Assembly (NCBI GenBank): GCA_037157565.1
Contig: JAZHRO010000002.1
Location: 73,334,001-73,398,000 of the forward strand
DNA from: Thalassia testudinum
Taxonomy: Eukaryota; Streptophyta; Magnoliopsida; Alismatales; Hydrocharitaceae
Reading direction: 5' to 3'
Length of the DNA stretch: 64,000 nucleotides
The notes beneath the pieces are model-generated. The model had not been told where the DNA came from and ran no database searches. It saw only the letters and a list, made by a program, of their open reading frames with translations. The translations under genes and the position numbers were made by a program. Shown piece by piece: positions 46,001 to 58,795 of this stretch (position 1 is its first letter; every line of letters begins with the position of its first letter).

Positions 46001-47145
46001 GTGTGGGGAGCATCCGCTGTGCTCCAGCCCTAGATGGGCAGTCTCTCCTGATGTGGCCCGACTGGCCACACTGGTAGCAGAGGGAAACTCAATTCCCTCC
46101 CTCGGTAGGTCCCTGCTGACGGTTGGGTGGGGGTCTAGTGCTGGCAGCTGGCCCCTGTCGGGGGCCTCCAAAGGCCACTGACAACCTCGCAAAATGAGAC
46201 GGCTCTCTTGCGGGTGCCGTGTGCCTCCTCTCTCGTCGGCCCTGTGAGTACTCTGGCTGGTAGGGCCTCTTCTGTCCGCTGTCAGTGTCTCATGCGGCCG
46301 GGTTGGTCTCCTTGTACGACATAGCTGCCTCCACCACTCTCGAGAAGGTAGGCAGCTTCAGGTATTTGACATACCACCAAATGGTAGGCCGGAGCCCCTC
46401 AGTGAACCTCCACAGGTGCTCCTCCTCAGTAGCCATAGCTGTCACAGCAAAACGTGGCAGCTCTAGGAAGTGCGTGCAGTACGTGCTAACAGTCATCATC
46501 CCTTGGCGGAGAGTGTGAAATTCCAGCCTCCTCTGCGGGAAGTACTGCTCGCAGAAGAGGGTCACAAATTAGTCCCACGTCGGCTCTGCCCTCTCTTGGC
46601 CTCTGACTGCCCTCCACCACCTGTGTGCCACACTCTCCAACTGATACATGGCAAAGGCCATGTGGCACTCCGCAGGGGGACGAAGGGTGTCAAACACCTT
46701 CTCGATCTGCTCCAGCCAGTCCTCTGCCTCAAACGGGTCCTCATCCCCCTTGAAGGAGGGGGCTTCAGCTTCCGGAACTATCTGAAAAGCTCGTAGTGCA
46801 GCTGCAGTGGGGGAACGGGCACACCGCCAGGCAGGGCGGGCTCGTGCTCGGAAGTGTTAGAGTGCGGTGGGGGTAGTGGAGGCCACCCCCTCCCCCTCAT
46901 CCAATGCTGCGACGGTCTCGCAGACCCACAGAGGACTCCCCCTCCACGTCCCTAGGGAGAGGCGCTTGTGGAGGCGGGTGGAGCTCCTCTTGTACTATAT
47001 CTCGTATCAACTGAGCGAGGTCCTGGGCCTGAACACCTGTGAGAAGTGGTTGGTCAACTGACACCTCAGACCCGGCACGTCCGCCCCTCCGACCTCGTCC
47101 ACGGCCGCATCCGCGGCCCGCCTCAAGCACTCCACGTAGAGACAT
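46001..47145 (-). pseudogene. gag: Gypsy gag with capsid domain and zinc knuckle
   Basis: ATG at 47145 (MSLRGVLEAGRG, then an Arg/Gly-rich stretch, then LIRDIVQEELHPPP). The retrotransposon gag core occupies ~46750-46290 (FCEQYFPQRRLEFHTLRQG, YCTHFLELPRFA, FTEGLRPTIWW, VVEAAMSYKE). The knuckle CYQCGQSGHIRRDC lies at ~46080-46040. It would form the particle and bind RNA. Frame breaks lie near 46890, 46570 and 46290. This is the version from which the plus-strand element has lost its middle. Confidence 0.87.
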
Positions 47146-47313
47146 CTTCTGCAAGGAGACGCGAAAACAGAACAAATAGGAGTCAACTCTAACGGACTTC
47201 AGCGAAGGAAACTTATAACAGATGTCAAGCAGTACGTTGTGGTGGTTACTCTAGTTACATACACATGAATTGGTTATTCTCAAGCTAGTTGGTTCATTTC
47301 TCGGGACGACCTT

Positions 47314-47325
47314 GCTCTGATACCA
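47314..47325 (-). promoter_or_regulatory. Primer-binding site of the minus-strand Tekay-like element
   Basis: The minus strand reads TGGTATCAGAGC three bases from the LTR edge at 47329. It is identical to the site in the plus-strand element. Confidence 0.95.
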
Positions 47326-47328
47326 TCT

Positions 47329-50001
47329 TGTTACGACTCGGTTCCCGAGTCCCTACAGGACACGAGACCAGCTCGACTCGACTAATCCCAAGACCCAGTC
47401 GTCTAACAAGAAATAACCAGAAAGCAGGAAAGTAAACCACATTCACCATGCTAAGTAACTAACAATAAAAGGGTACAAGCAGTAAGGACATAAAAGCTGC
47501 TAATAGTACATATCACCACCACAATAGTAAAGCGAAAACAAAGTACAGAACATAAACAGTAACAAGAGTCTGAACTCAGTACAAAGAAAGTACAACAACA
47601 GGAAGACTACTACTACTGGGCTCTACTGGGCCCAGCACCCTCTGCAACCGGTGACTCGGGCTGCTCAACACTTGGACCTGAAAAAGGTTATGAGTAACAA
47701 AGTCAGCGAACGTTGAGTAGAGTGGCAACCAACTAACTAAAGCAATAAAAGCTAACAGGTAATTTATCTTTTCCAATTACTTTATTTTATAAGTTATTCC
47801 TTTTCACCCATTGGTTTAATTTTTCAGATCTCTTTCTTGATCTCGAATGTTCCTCACGGGAACGATCATGATTGCAGTCTTTTCCGAAGAGTAGAAGGCA
47901 CACGTGGTGCTCTCTTGGCCGGGAGAGTCCCCCGTGGTGATCCTACACCTAGTCAACCACCCCAAGGTCATGAACAGAAGTAGCGGTGACTACGGCACGC
48001 GCAATAAGCGCATGAGTAGCTACCTCGCACTGGCACGCGGTCAGTCATTTTCACCAATGGGCACGCCCAAAGTACAACACGGAACAATATAGGGCCTAGC
48101 CCTCTCAGTAACAGGGGTCTAGCCCCTCAGAACCAAATAGGGGTCTCTCCCCTCCACAGTCCACGCACCCTCGTCTGACTACCCTGGTTTGCCCAGTGGA
48201 CCTAAAAAGTCAGTGTAGGGTGGCTAGCTCTCTCCCTACACTAGTAGCTCTCCTCGGTACAGTGTATGTGAGGGCCAAGAAGTCAGTGTAGAGTGGCCAA
48301 TCCTAACCCCGGGTCTCAACCCAAGGGTAGCTAGCTCCACTCTACACTAAACAGGGGACAGTCGCTCTCCTTGGTACCACGTACTCAAGGGCCAGCACAC
48401 TTCCTACTACATTTCCAAATCCATTCCATTTATTCACAGGAGCTCTACTCCTAATTCCCCGTAGGGTTCATGCTCGTATTTCTCAGGCCATTCCATACCA
48501 GGTTTCATCATTCACATTTCCATTCTCAAATTATACACATGCAGCTCGTATTTTCATCATTTAATATATACAACAAGTAATGTCACAGGTAACTATTTAA
48601 CTAGCAGAGACATTTCATATTTCACAGGTAGCTCTTATTTATCAACAGGCAGTTGTTCACATTTCTATCCATTTATTTAAGACTGCAATTTCAATTACGC
48701 ATACAACCAGTGCAAGTACTTCACGTCCTAGGATTCATGCCTCATCCTAGGTTTCTAGTTATCCAATTCACATATGCATTTAGGTTTCATAATTAAATTC
48801 AGGGAAGGCCACTCTACCAGATGATCCGGGAGTATTGGGGGCTTGAACGGCAGGCTCACGTGCCTCAGCAAGCCCCGAACCCGCGACTGACCAAAGTTCT
48901 ATAAAAAGGAACATGCCACAATGAAACATTTAGAACAGCATAAAAGGCCTTCTAACAAGTAGAGGAACTCACAAGGAAAACACCGATATCTTGTTTGCGT
49001 AAAACGGATCTCAAACGGACCCTAGATAGGTCAAAAACAGGGCTACAGACCAAAATCAGACGTCTGGCACAAAGTCCAAATGTCTTAAAAGTAAACAAAA
49101 ACTCACCTCAGATTATGTGTCGACCTCAGACATCCAAAACCTCTTCTCAACCATCTAGACCCAGCTTCAGATGTCTGACCTCTCCTCCGGACGTCTGGGA
49201 GTGCTTCCAGTCGTCTGGTAAGCTATCCAGACATCCGAAACACGTGGGAGGGCGTGTCCCGTGCCTTCCCGAAGCAATCCCTACACGCGATAGGTAAATT
49301 TCCTATAATTAGCCATGCAAAACGTAGCTGTGGAGCGGCCTGCATGGCCGTATCTGCAAATGGAACGTACCTTCATAGAGATCTGCTTTCAAACGTCTGG
49401 TGTCGTCACAAAATGTCCACTCCGTCGTCTGGACGTCACGCCAGACGTCTGATTCTAGGAAAATCCCAGAACCAGAACCACCTCCTGTTCTCCCTCGCCG
49501 TGCGCAGCCGAGGCCTTGCCTCCTCGCCTGCAGCTTCGACTACAGCAAGTGTCAGGGACGGTTCCCCCGATGCACTCCTCCTCCCGCACGTGCCACTCCG
49601 CCCGTGCACCCTCCGGCGAGCTCCCACGAGCTCGCGAGCTCAAGCTCTTCCTCCTCTCCTTACGCTGCCTTTCCTCCTCGTCTCTCGCTCTTGTGCTCTC
49701 TCTCGCGCTCGCACCTCTCATTGCAGTGGAGAGGAAGGAGGGAAGGTGGCTGGATGTGGTGAAGTGGGGAAGAAAGGAAGAGAGAGAGGGGCTTTATAAA
49801 AGGGTGCGTTAGGGTTTGGTGGAGGGAAGAGGGAAAGAGAAAGAAGAAGGGTACTGTCTACGCGCAGCCCACGTGTAGATGCGAAGTTACGTACCAAAAT
49901 TTCAATTTCCAAACGTCTGGAAAGGGGTCTAGACGTCTGACCAGGCGTCTAACCAACAATCCAGATGTCTTAAAGGGCTCAGAACAAAATGGGTCTTTAC
50001 A
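47329..50001 (-). repeat. 5' LTR of the minus-strand Tekay-like element
   Basis: Plus-strand ends TGTTACGACTCGG and GGTCTTTACA. It matches 24579-27251 along its full 2673 bases. A TTTATAAA promoter box on the minus strand lies at about 49794. AGACGTCT-type palindromes are concentrated between 49050 and 49980, many as CpG-decayed forms. Confidence 0.92.
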
Positions 50002-50006
50002 TTAGA

Positions 50007-52192
50007 CAGTAATCAAATTTCCAAATTGCTAACAAAAAGTTCTGTGATATTCTAAAATGTATTACAAATCACTCTAAAATATAAAACAATAGATGAATGC
50101 TTCTAAAACATTGTCCTTTCAAGAAACCTTTATGAAAAACTCTTTTTAGCCCAAAACATTATCAAAAACCAATTGATCCAATTAGTTCACCCAATAGTAG
50201 GTGCTGAACATTCTCCATGTGGCTGCTACTATCCAAAAGAGTAATAAATCCCATCTGAAGCTTGACTAATGCATTACAAATACTTTTCAAACATCTAAAA
50301 TATAAACTAAGGACACGTTCATTACAGAAACCAATACAATCTTCAAATCAGCTAAAATCCTTTTTAATTCTTTGATTAAAACCTCAAAACTCTCCTTCCA
50401 AAATTCAGATGCTATGGCTACTATTGCAGCTCAGAGCATTTCTTAGATTGAATTTGAATCATAACACCTTTTTCAAATCATTCCATTGTATTCTAAAGTC
50501 AATGGAAACCATCTTCAAACCTTAATCAGGTCATTAATCATAGCATTAACACTTCAAATGTCAAAATCAATCTAGGATCTAAGCAATATAGCTCAGATCT
50601 ACAGATTTCAATTGACTAAAATAAAAATTAAAAATTGATCTCAACTGTCACAAATGCTCTCTAAATGATTTAAAACTCAACACAATTGAAACCAAAGTTA
50701 TCAAGGGCTCCAAAAACCCTAATTGATCTCTCTCTTGCGCTATAGATAGTGTGAAGAGAAGAAATCAAAATAGGCCTTAAAATTTATCAACACTTGATCC
50801 CAGACCTTCATTCCAATCCCCTAAACAACCTTCGACTCTTCATTGGTGGATAAAAATGCTTTTGAGATCTGAATTAAATATCTCCAACCTGGGCATTTAC
50901 TTTACAATCGTTGGAGTGATTTTATCACTCTAGATCCCTGCACACCATTGATTGGTGTTCAGGGATCCTAAGAGATCCTCTAGGAATGATCAGGTCAGTG
51001 AGAAGACCTCAAACCCATGCATTGGATTTTCATAGGTCTTCACTACCTGGGTGAAGATAAAACACAATATCAAAGCTAGAAATTAGGTGCAAGCTTAGTA
51101 AGTGATGAAAATTAACTCAGAAGAGCTCCAACTCATTGCAATCAATCCAATTAACTAATTATCAACTCAATTTACTCAATTAAAACCAATTAAAACTAGA
51201 TTGAATTTTTAATCCTTGGATTAGACATCAAAATCAATTCTAAGTAAATCAAGTGATTCCATTCAATTCAAAGTAGGAGGGCCATTGTGATTGTATGAAG
51301 TGAATCAGATGGCCCTCACATGGATTTGAGTGCAATTTAGATCTAAAAGCTAGAGAGCTTCATATCTAAATTGGCTTTGATGGAGGAAATGAATTGCAAA
51401 TAAAACATGCAAGGAAAACATCAAAACGTGATTATGGGGTGAAGAAGGAGATCAATGAATTGAAATGATCAAGTGGAACATCCTCTTTGATCGGAATTAA
51501 TCAAAGAGGGGTGATCGACAGAGACTAATAGCTAAGGCTAATCTAATCTAATCTAATCTAACACAATTGAACAATTAAATCTAATCTAAACTATCTAATC
51601 AAAGCTAAACTAATCTAAGAAAATGATAAATCTATCTAAGAAAGCAGTAAATCTACTCTACAGACGAATGGGATCTTAAGAGCAGCAGCTGGTCACTGCA
51701 ACAATGACGGGAGAGAGGACTCCAGTGATAAAGAGCTCAAGTGAGGAATCTTGGGCTCGCTCTCAAGTGTTATGCAATCTCTATCAGCGAAGGACGAAGG
51801 GACACATGACCTCTGTCACTAGTCATGGATGAAGCTGGAAGCAAGCTGGAGGGGAAGAACGATCAACTCAAAGGGAGGGAGTTGATGAGTAGTGCAGCTC
51901 ATAAAGGGTGTGTTTATATAGGAGTTGGGACTGGGAGTGACCTAGGATCATAGGTTCAAGGCCGTTGGTAATCAACGGAGGAAATGAACTTTGGAAGGCA
52001 CGCAATGCTTAGGATTAAACTAGGATCGTTAAATGTGATGTAGAATTGGGCAGGAAGGTTTTGGCACCGACGATAAGCTGTAGGTGGAAGGTCCACCTTT
52101 GGATAAAATGAGAAGGGAATGGACGGTGGAGAGGACCTGTATTCTTCATTTAAGAACACCTGAAAAAGTAGGTCTTTTAGTGCTTTTGCACC
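50007..52192. repeat. Non-coding repeat Y, copy 1, right part
   Basis: It continues 24578 across the Tekay insertion. AT-rich with no reading frame of note. It aligns in order with 55700-57300; for example CAGCTGGTCACTGCA and GAGGACTCCAGTG at ~51690 match ~57155. Contains a short (CTAAT)n run at 51540-51570. It ends at the hairpin beginning at 52193. Confidence 0.5.
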
Positions 52193-52515
52193 ATGATGAG
52201 GTGTGGCTCATCATAGCTAAAATGCCCAAGTTAAGCAAGAAACTAGGTTAAACACTACATAATTAACAGATGAAAAGGGTTGAGTGTAGGAAATAACAGA
52301 AATGACCTAAAACATCAAATCAATGTTAAAAATGAGAAATTAGGTCACAAATTGAGATATTCTATTCAAAAATGTAATTTGATGATCCAATTGCTAATTG
52401 AACACTTATTTGGGTTCAAAGGTTCGAATTGATAGTAAAATCAACTTCTTAAATGTTCAATCGAGCCTCGATAAAAACTTGATAGTATTTGGACATCATT
52501 AGGACCTCGCATCAT
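52193..52515. repeat. Arm of a ~320 bp inverted repeat
   Basis: From the hairpin ATGATGAGGTGTGGCTCATC (52193-52212) to GGACATCATTAGG (~52503) the sequence matches the complement of 57825-58141 at roughly 80% by eye. In copy D this arm is the right end, so here it marks the end of another, reversed family member that is truncated on its right. Confidence 0.75.
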
Positions 52516-53205
52516 TGACATTACATATAGGTTCTTCATCATTAATATTTTCATGCATAAAAACCTGCCAAGGACCATTCTAAAAACTGCTAGGGGCCTC
52601 TTTACAAATCTCAAGGACTGCTCTACATCAATTCTCATCACTAATGGGCTTTTGTGCAACTCTTCTACCCCGTCACCTTGTTTGGGCTTCATTGCAAATT
52701 CTCCTTTACACCTGCTACGTCGCTGAGACCACTATAGCAGTCGAAGAACGCACACAATCATCACTGTTGATTCTCTACTCCTTAGATCCTAAAGCCGATC
52801 TCAAATCGAAGCCTTGCATGAACTCGCACGTGGAATCACCTCCCATGCAAGATCCAATCCAATGGTTGTATGAGCAAGTGTGACATAATAGTTTTTTAAC
52901 CTGTCTCTACTTTTCTACAAGGAGCTCTGCTAGGGTGTCTTCCCCTCTTGATGCACTCCTTGCTCTCTTCGGCAAGGAGGGATGTTGCCCTGCTGCTACC
53001 GATGCTCTCCTTGTGGAGCGTCAGCTAGGGCACCCTTCGCCTCTTTGCCTCCCTCACCCTTTGCCCTCCGCTTCTCGTGGCGGCCCTGGTCTGCTGGCGA
53101 ACTCCTTGTCCCAGAGTCGCGAAGACGATCGCAAGCATGACATGTCCAGTGTCTTCCCCAGCTGTGGAGATCCCTCAATCTGCTTCCTCCCAGAAGCCTT
53201 CATTT
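52516..53205 (+). other. Coding-like region, possibly 5' part of LINE ORF1
   Basis: GC-richer than its surroundings. Its last part (~53140-53205) reads ...PAVEIPQSASSQKPSFA and breaks where copy D is inserted. The sequence after copy D (58142) restores SVVANQ. SFASVV-type motifs begin the conserved part of plant LINE ORF1 proteins. Upstream of ~53140 I recognise nothing, and frames are broken; it may be 5' UTR. Confidence 0.4.
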
Positions 53206-53214
53206 GCTTTAATG

Positions 53215-56200
53215 ATGCGGTCGACTATAGTTTGTATAAAAATATGTCATCATTGTAATATATGTCACAAATATAAACCGTTGTCACGTCAATTTTATTT
53301 AATTACATAATTTTTACTGGTTTATTTCAGGTCGTTCACTGGGAGGCAGTTATTGATATACATCACTCTCTAAGTCCAATATTATTCTTTAATTCCAAAA
53401 AGATTGGTTCTATGTACAACTATGAATGAATTAATTAATGAATGAAAGATGAATTAATTTTATCCACAAGAATGAATTATAAATGCTTAAAACAACTATT
53501 TACAATCAAGCATCAAACACTATAACTAAATATTATATTCTATCTATTTATAACTTATAGTAATAATTATTACATATCTATACAATAATATGTTATAAAA
53601 TATATCATACTAACTTAACTTAATATATTAACTATAGTAACATATATAATATGTACAGCGACTTATATAAGCATCGCTAAACCTTAGGAAAAATTATAAA
53701 CATGAACTAAGGTCAAAATAAGGGTCTATAGTGATATATTTATCTGTCAGTAAAGCTAATATGTTATTTATATGCATATATGAGCTCAAACACTCTACAT
53801 ATACTACGTATTCTATATTAACATATTATTTATAGTATATTATACTTATATACATATACACATATACTATATATATGTTACATATGTACAGATATAACAC
53901 ACACACACAGAAGCATAGGGCATCTCTTGTTCAACACTTAGTCATTTTTAAGGTTCTTTCTTCTCTCCCCTTAGGTGATTAAGGCACGGTTATTGTTCAT
54001 CCTTAACAAAAATTAGGGTTTAGATTGGCGGGCAGCCCTTTCGAGGTATACACAGCACCCTCAAGGGGTGGGACTAGACCTCTACTAAGGCCACTCATAA
54101 TTCATTATTAAGCCCTCTTAATTCCGATTTATGCTCGTTAATGAGCCCACTTAGGCCTACGCACAGAGCACAGCTCCCAACTGTACACCGCACACCAATG
54201 TCTCATGCCAAACTCTCATTCATGCTCAAAGGGAAGGGGTATGGGTTTCATTGGTACCCTGTGCTTGATGACTACTTTAGCCATAGCAGAAAAATAATTT
54301 AAGCACCCACAGGTGCTTTGTTGGCACCTCTACGTTGCAGCGCCAGCACGCATGTCTGATTTGGTGATTTTTGGCCCTCGATTTGAGGGACATAAATTAT
54401 TATAATTTAAAATTAAATTATATGGTATTAAAGTATTTACATAGGACTACATAATTGTACAATTTATTTTCAAAATTAATTACATTTACTATATAAATAA
54501 ATTAGCTAAAGTTTACAATTTATACATACTGATTATTGGGTTTATTTCTTAATTAACGTATCAATTAGTTAATTAATAGTCTAATTGACCCTGTACAAAG
54601 GTAGTATACATATTAAAGTATTTAATACACATTTTTATTCTATTTTACATGATTTATTTTGATTTATTTACATTTAAATAAATGAATTCAGGGTATTGTA
54701 TATATAAATTAAGTATAAATAGTAAATACATTAGAAATATACTTAAATTAGTCTAATTTACTTAAAATTAGTTAGACTATATAGTATAAATTATCTTAGT
54801 TATAACTTAATTTACTTATTTATTTTAATTTAACTTAATAACTTAGCTAGTAACTTAATAAATTAATTATTTATTATATATACATAATTAAATTATGATA
54901 CATGGTTTATGATATACATAATACATATATAGATATGTATATACAATATCATTAGTAAATACAGTTATTTTGCAGGGTTTTATATATCTACTTAAGTTAT
55001 AGTGTATATAAGTTAGTATAAATAATAAATAGTTATATGATTAAGTTATATACAGTTTAAATAATCTTAAATATTTAATTTACATTATATAATATATATA
55101 AGTTATTTATACCTATCATACACCTATTTTACAATATATATACATGTATCTTACTATATAGCTTATATTTACAAGTATATACATAATATACATGGTATTT
55201 TTAGGGTTTTTCAACTTTTTATGAGTTTTATATGTTTTATAGAGGTAGGGGATGAGAGAGAAAGAAAGAGATGAGGAGAATAAAGTGTTTTTGGGATTTT
55301 TAAGAGTTGAGGTCTTTTGTTAAGTTTTAAGGTAAACTAAACCGTTGGCTGATATGTTCTACCAAGTTGGGGGTTCAGAATGCCTTGAAACTTGGCATGC
55401 ACTTAAAGATATAACTAATCATACTCACTACACCTTTATTTTATTTTTTTGTATTTTTTAATGAATTTTTTATTCAATTTCAAATCTACCACATTTTAGG
55501 CCTTAATGACTGTGTTCAAGTGAATCCTAAGGCCTAAATTTCAATTATAAGGTCTGAAAGTTCAGTGGGATACCTTATATATGTTTAACAAGTCAAATAG
55601 AAGATATTCCCACATATAACCATGGTCTTCACTTCAATTTTCCATTCATTTTCCATGTCGGGCAGTTATACATAAATTTTAGCTGACAATAGAATTTAAT
55701 GTCAAATTACAAGCATTCAAAAGAGATTAAAAATACATTGGTTATACATGAAAGTTTGTTCACAGCATCTATAATAAGTAAAACATATCAGCTATCTCAG
55801 AAAATCCAAATTCAAGTTACTGTCCTACTGAATTTCATTCCATAAAGCAGTATTGCTGTAGCAACAGCATAAGTTACACAGTAAGGACAGCAGCAACAGT
55901 TGCCGCCTGATCAATTGCTAATTGAGTAGCCAAGATCACAGCAGCTTCCAGCAGCCAAAGACCTAAGCTCAGACATCTTATGACAAAATCCAATGGCTGT
56001 TGTTGCAGCTATTGCTCAATTTTAGCAAATCTACAGGGGATTTCAGTACAAAAATCATTCAAGATTAGACTTGGAAAGTTTGATCTTGAATCATTATTGC
56101 CCATACCAAATTCTCCCCTTCAGATCATTGAATTTAGGGTTGAAAAATCTATGGATATGTAGTTGCTATTGCAGCACTTTACTGTGTTGATTTGGGATTC

Positions 56201-58141
56201 ACCAAACACTTTAAAATCTGATAACACATCAAATTCTCTCTAAAAATAATTAGAAGCATTGAATCTTCATAAAAAAATCATTAAACAACAATCCTAGGCT
56301 CAAATCAGAGAAGTCATACTGATCTAAAACCTTCCTAATGCTATAGACAACATGTAGGAAGATCTTAGAACATGCCATTAAATTCAACCAATCATGAATC
56401 CCAATTCTCTTAACCTTAAGGAATACTGAAATTCCTTAAGTTAAAAATCAGAATCTCAAATTCAAATCAACACAAAAATCCTTGGTAGAGCCTCAAATCA
56501 ATAAGATTGATTCTCCTTGGCTTTCCCACACATTCAAGATCATAAAATCCCCAATTCAAGCCAAATTCAGACATGGCTCATCTGAGGAAAATTTCTTCAC
56601 TTAAAACAACTCAGATTCACTGCCAAGGACTGATTTACTCAAAAACATATCAATTCACTTGATAAAAAATCCATTCAAAATCGAATCTAATCAAAATCTC
56701 GCAATCTTGCCTTGAAAAGCAAACTAAAATCAGATCAAGCAAACCGATCCTTTTTAAAATAGATCGGGGGTCTTTGTGAAAAAATGACATGAGTGAAGAG
56801 ACCCTAGGTGATTTTTTAGCGCAAATCTTCCTCTTAAAGCTAGAGAGCAATGAGATGAAGGTTTGACTCTAATGGATGGGGGGTATTGCGAATTAAAACA
56901 CAAGGGAAATTCAGAACATGAAATGGTGCCGTGAGGGGGAAGAGCAGTGACCAATGGAAAGGAATGAGCTCTTCTCCTTTGATTTGAATTGATTATAGGA
57001 GGCGAGGGAAATTGCTAATCTAATACTACTCCTAACTACACTAAACAATCATCACATAAATCTCTAATTACTGCTACTCCTAGAAAACATGTAAATCTAA
57101 TCTGGGAAAGCATTAAAAATCTAATCTAAAGGAAGAATGGGATGCCTGGGCTGCAGCTGGTCACTGCAGCGATGAATGGGGATGAGGAGGACTCCAGTGA
57201 GGAATGGGATCCCTGGCCTATAGCTAGTCACTGCAGCGACGAAGTTGAGGAGGGAAGATACTTCTGTCACCAGCAGCCGATGAATGGGGGAGGGAACTAG
57301 AGGTGGATGAAAGGATTACTCAGGGTGGAGGGAGCGATCCTTTGCACATGAGGCAATGGAGGTGCATAAGTAGAGTGATCATTGAATCAGAGCAATGTAG
57401 TGGTGCGATTAGATGATTAGGGCATGGGTGGTGGTGATGAGAGGAGAGGAGCGCATGCAAGTTTAATCCAAAAGTGGGTCGTTGGATGGGATCTGGGCAA
57501 GGAGGTGAGGCTACACGCCGAGTCACGTGAAGCTTCCAATCATGGGGAGCCACAAATTGAGTGGGTCTAGAAGATCAACAGCCATGATGGCCTCAGTTCT
57601 TCGCGGCTACAGTGACCGCAAGGAGCTTCAGGTGGCGAAGTTATATTGGTGAAATTGCACATTATGCCTTAATAGTAGAGGGACCCTTAAGTGGTTAGGA
57701 ATCCTATTAGAGCAATAACTAGAATGTTGTAAATAGGTCCCTGCGGGTATCAAATGGGTCCCTGGAGAGATTTCTAAGGCTAAAAAGTTATGACCTAAGG
57801 ACCTAAATGAGAATTTCTAATTGCAAGGCCCTAATGATGTCCAAATGCAATCAGGTTTTTATGGAAGCTTAATTGAACATTTAGAAAGTTAATTACACTT
57901 TTTATTTGAACTTTTGAACTCATTTGTGTGTTCAATTTACAATTGGATCACTATTTTACATTATTTAATAGAATATCTCAATAAATGACCTAATTATGCA
58001 TTTTTAGCACCAAATTAATGTTTTAGGTCATTTTTCTATGTTTCCCACACTTAACCCTTTTTATGTGTTAAATCCATAGTGTTTAACCTAGTTTCTAGCT
58101 TAACTTAGGCGATTTAGCTATGATGAGTCGCACCTCATCAT
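53215..58141 (+). mobile_element. Unnamed hairpin-ended family, copy D (4.9 kb, non-coding)
   Basis: It starts near ATGCGGTCGACTATAG and has GGTCGTTCACTGGGAGGCAG at ~53323, like copy A at ~5250. It contains two AT-rich tracts (53480-53900 and 54360-55190), a degenerate internal hairpin near 54275, a GA-rich block at 55255 and a repeat-Y body (55700-57800). It ends in the hairpin ATGATGAGTCGCACCTCATC (58120-58139). The flanks GCTTTAATG (53206) and GCTTCTGTG (58142) could be a 9-bp duplication (six of nine match) in phase with the LINE ORF1 frame. No transposase is seen. Alternatives are a Mutator-like non-autonomous element or a mosaic of repeats. Confidence 0.5.
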
Positions 58142-58795
58142 GCTTCTGTGGTGGCAAATCAGTGTGCTGCTGATCCCATGTCCTACGTCGAGCTTGCCCT
58201 TCTAATTCGTCTCCCAATCCAACACCAAGGCGTGGCTTGCACCTTGTTCACTTCCTTGGAAGTCGATGAGCTGGCCAAGAGCTTCAAGTCTGTGATTGTT
58301 ATCCAGGCGATGGTTCCTAAACCCTCATTCCAGGTGGTGAAGGACTTCCTTTCCCTTAAGATCCGGATCTAGGATTTTGCTTTGGTCTCATTGGACATGA
58401 GACACTAGTTGGTGCATTGCGCAACTTACCTCAATTTCTGCAAGCTCTTCTCGGTGGGCTCAACCTCTATCAATTCGCTTTGACTCCAGTTTATCCGCTA
58501 GTCCCCCGACTTCCGCACGAACTCCCCAGTAACCACGACCCCTATTTGGGTTGGCTTCCCGAGCTTGAACCTGCACCATATCCATCCCAATGCCCTATCG
58601 TCGCTGGCCTATCAACTAGACTCTCCTGTTTGTGTTGATTCGAGGACGATGCAAGGCTTTCGCCCTAGTTATCCTAGGGTTTGCATCGAACTCGATCTGC
58701 TGGCCTCACTGTCGGACTCGGTTTAGATCCTGAATGGAGATGCATTGATCAAACAAAAGGTGGTTTATGAAAAACTTCCCCTCTGCTATGCTTAC
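58142..58795 (+). pseudogene. LINE ORF1 fragment: DUF4283 domain
   Basis: The translation contains FTSLEVDELAKSF and KPSFQVVKDFLS, then after stops DFALVSLDMRH and CATYLNFCKL. A conserved TTPIWVGFPSLNLH, RVCIELDLLASLSDSV and KVVYEKLPLC follow. This order matches the DUF4283 region of plant LINE ORF1 RNA-binding proteins, leading into a CCHC knuckle. Two or more stops and at least one frame change occur. The knuckle itself is on the far side of the LTR insertion, at 63480. Confidence 0.8.

Larger units (their letters stand above)
24579..50001 (-). mobile_element. Tekay/Del-like Ty3/gypsy chromovirus, opened by a 15 kb nested insertion
   Basis: The LTRs at 24579-27251 and 47329-50001 are both 2673 bp. 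They are flanked by identical TTAGA (24574-24578 and 50002-50006), and a primer-binding site sits at 47314-47325. The internal region is about 5.0 kb once the insertion (29817-44876, duplicated ATACC/ATATC) is removed. On the minus strand it encodes gag, zinc knuckle, protease, reverse transcriptase, RNase H, integrase and a chromodomain-like tail; integrase after RNase H defines gypsy. The long LTRs and tail fit the Tekay/Del clade. Confidence 0.93.

Noticed and set aside
52644..53310. Plus-strand frames suggesting a host gene exon
   Set aside because: No recognisable domain or splice structure; the only supportable link is to the LINE ORF1 that continues at 58142.
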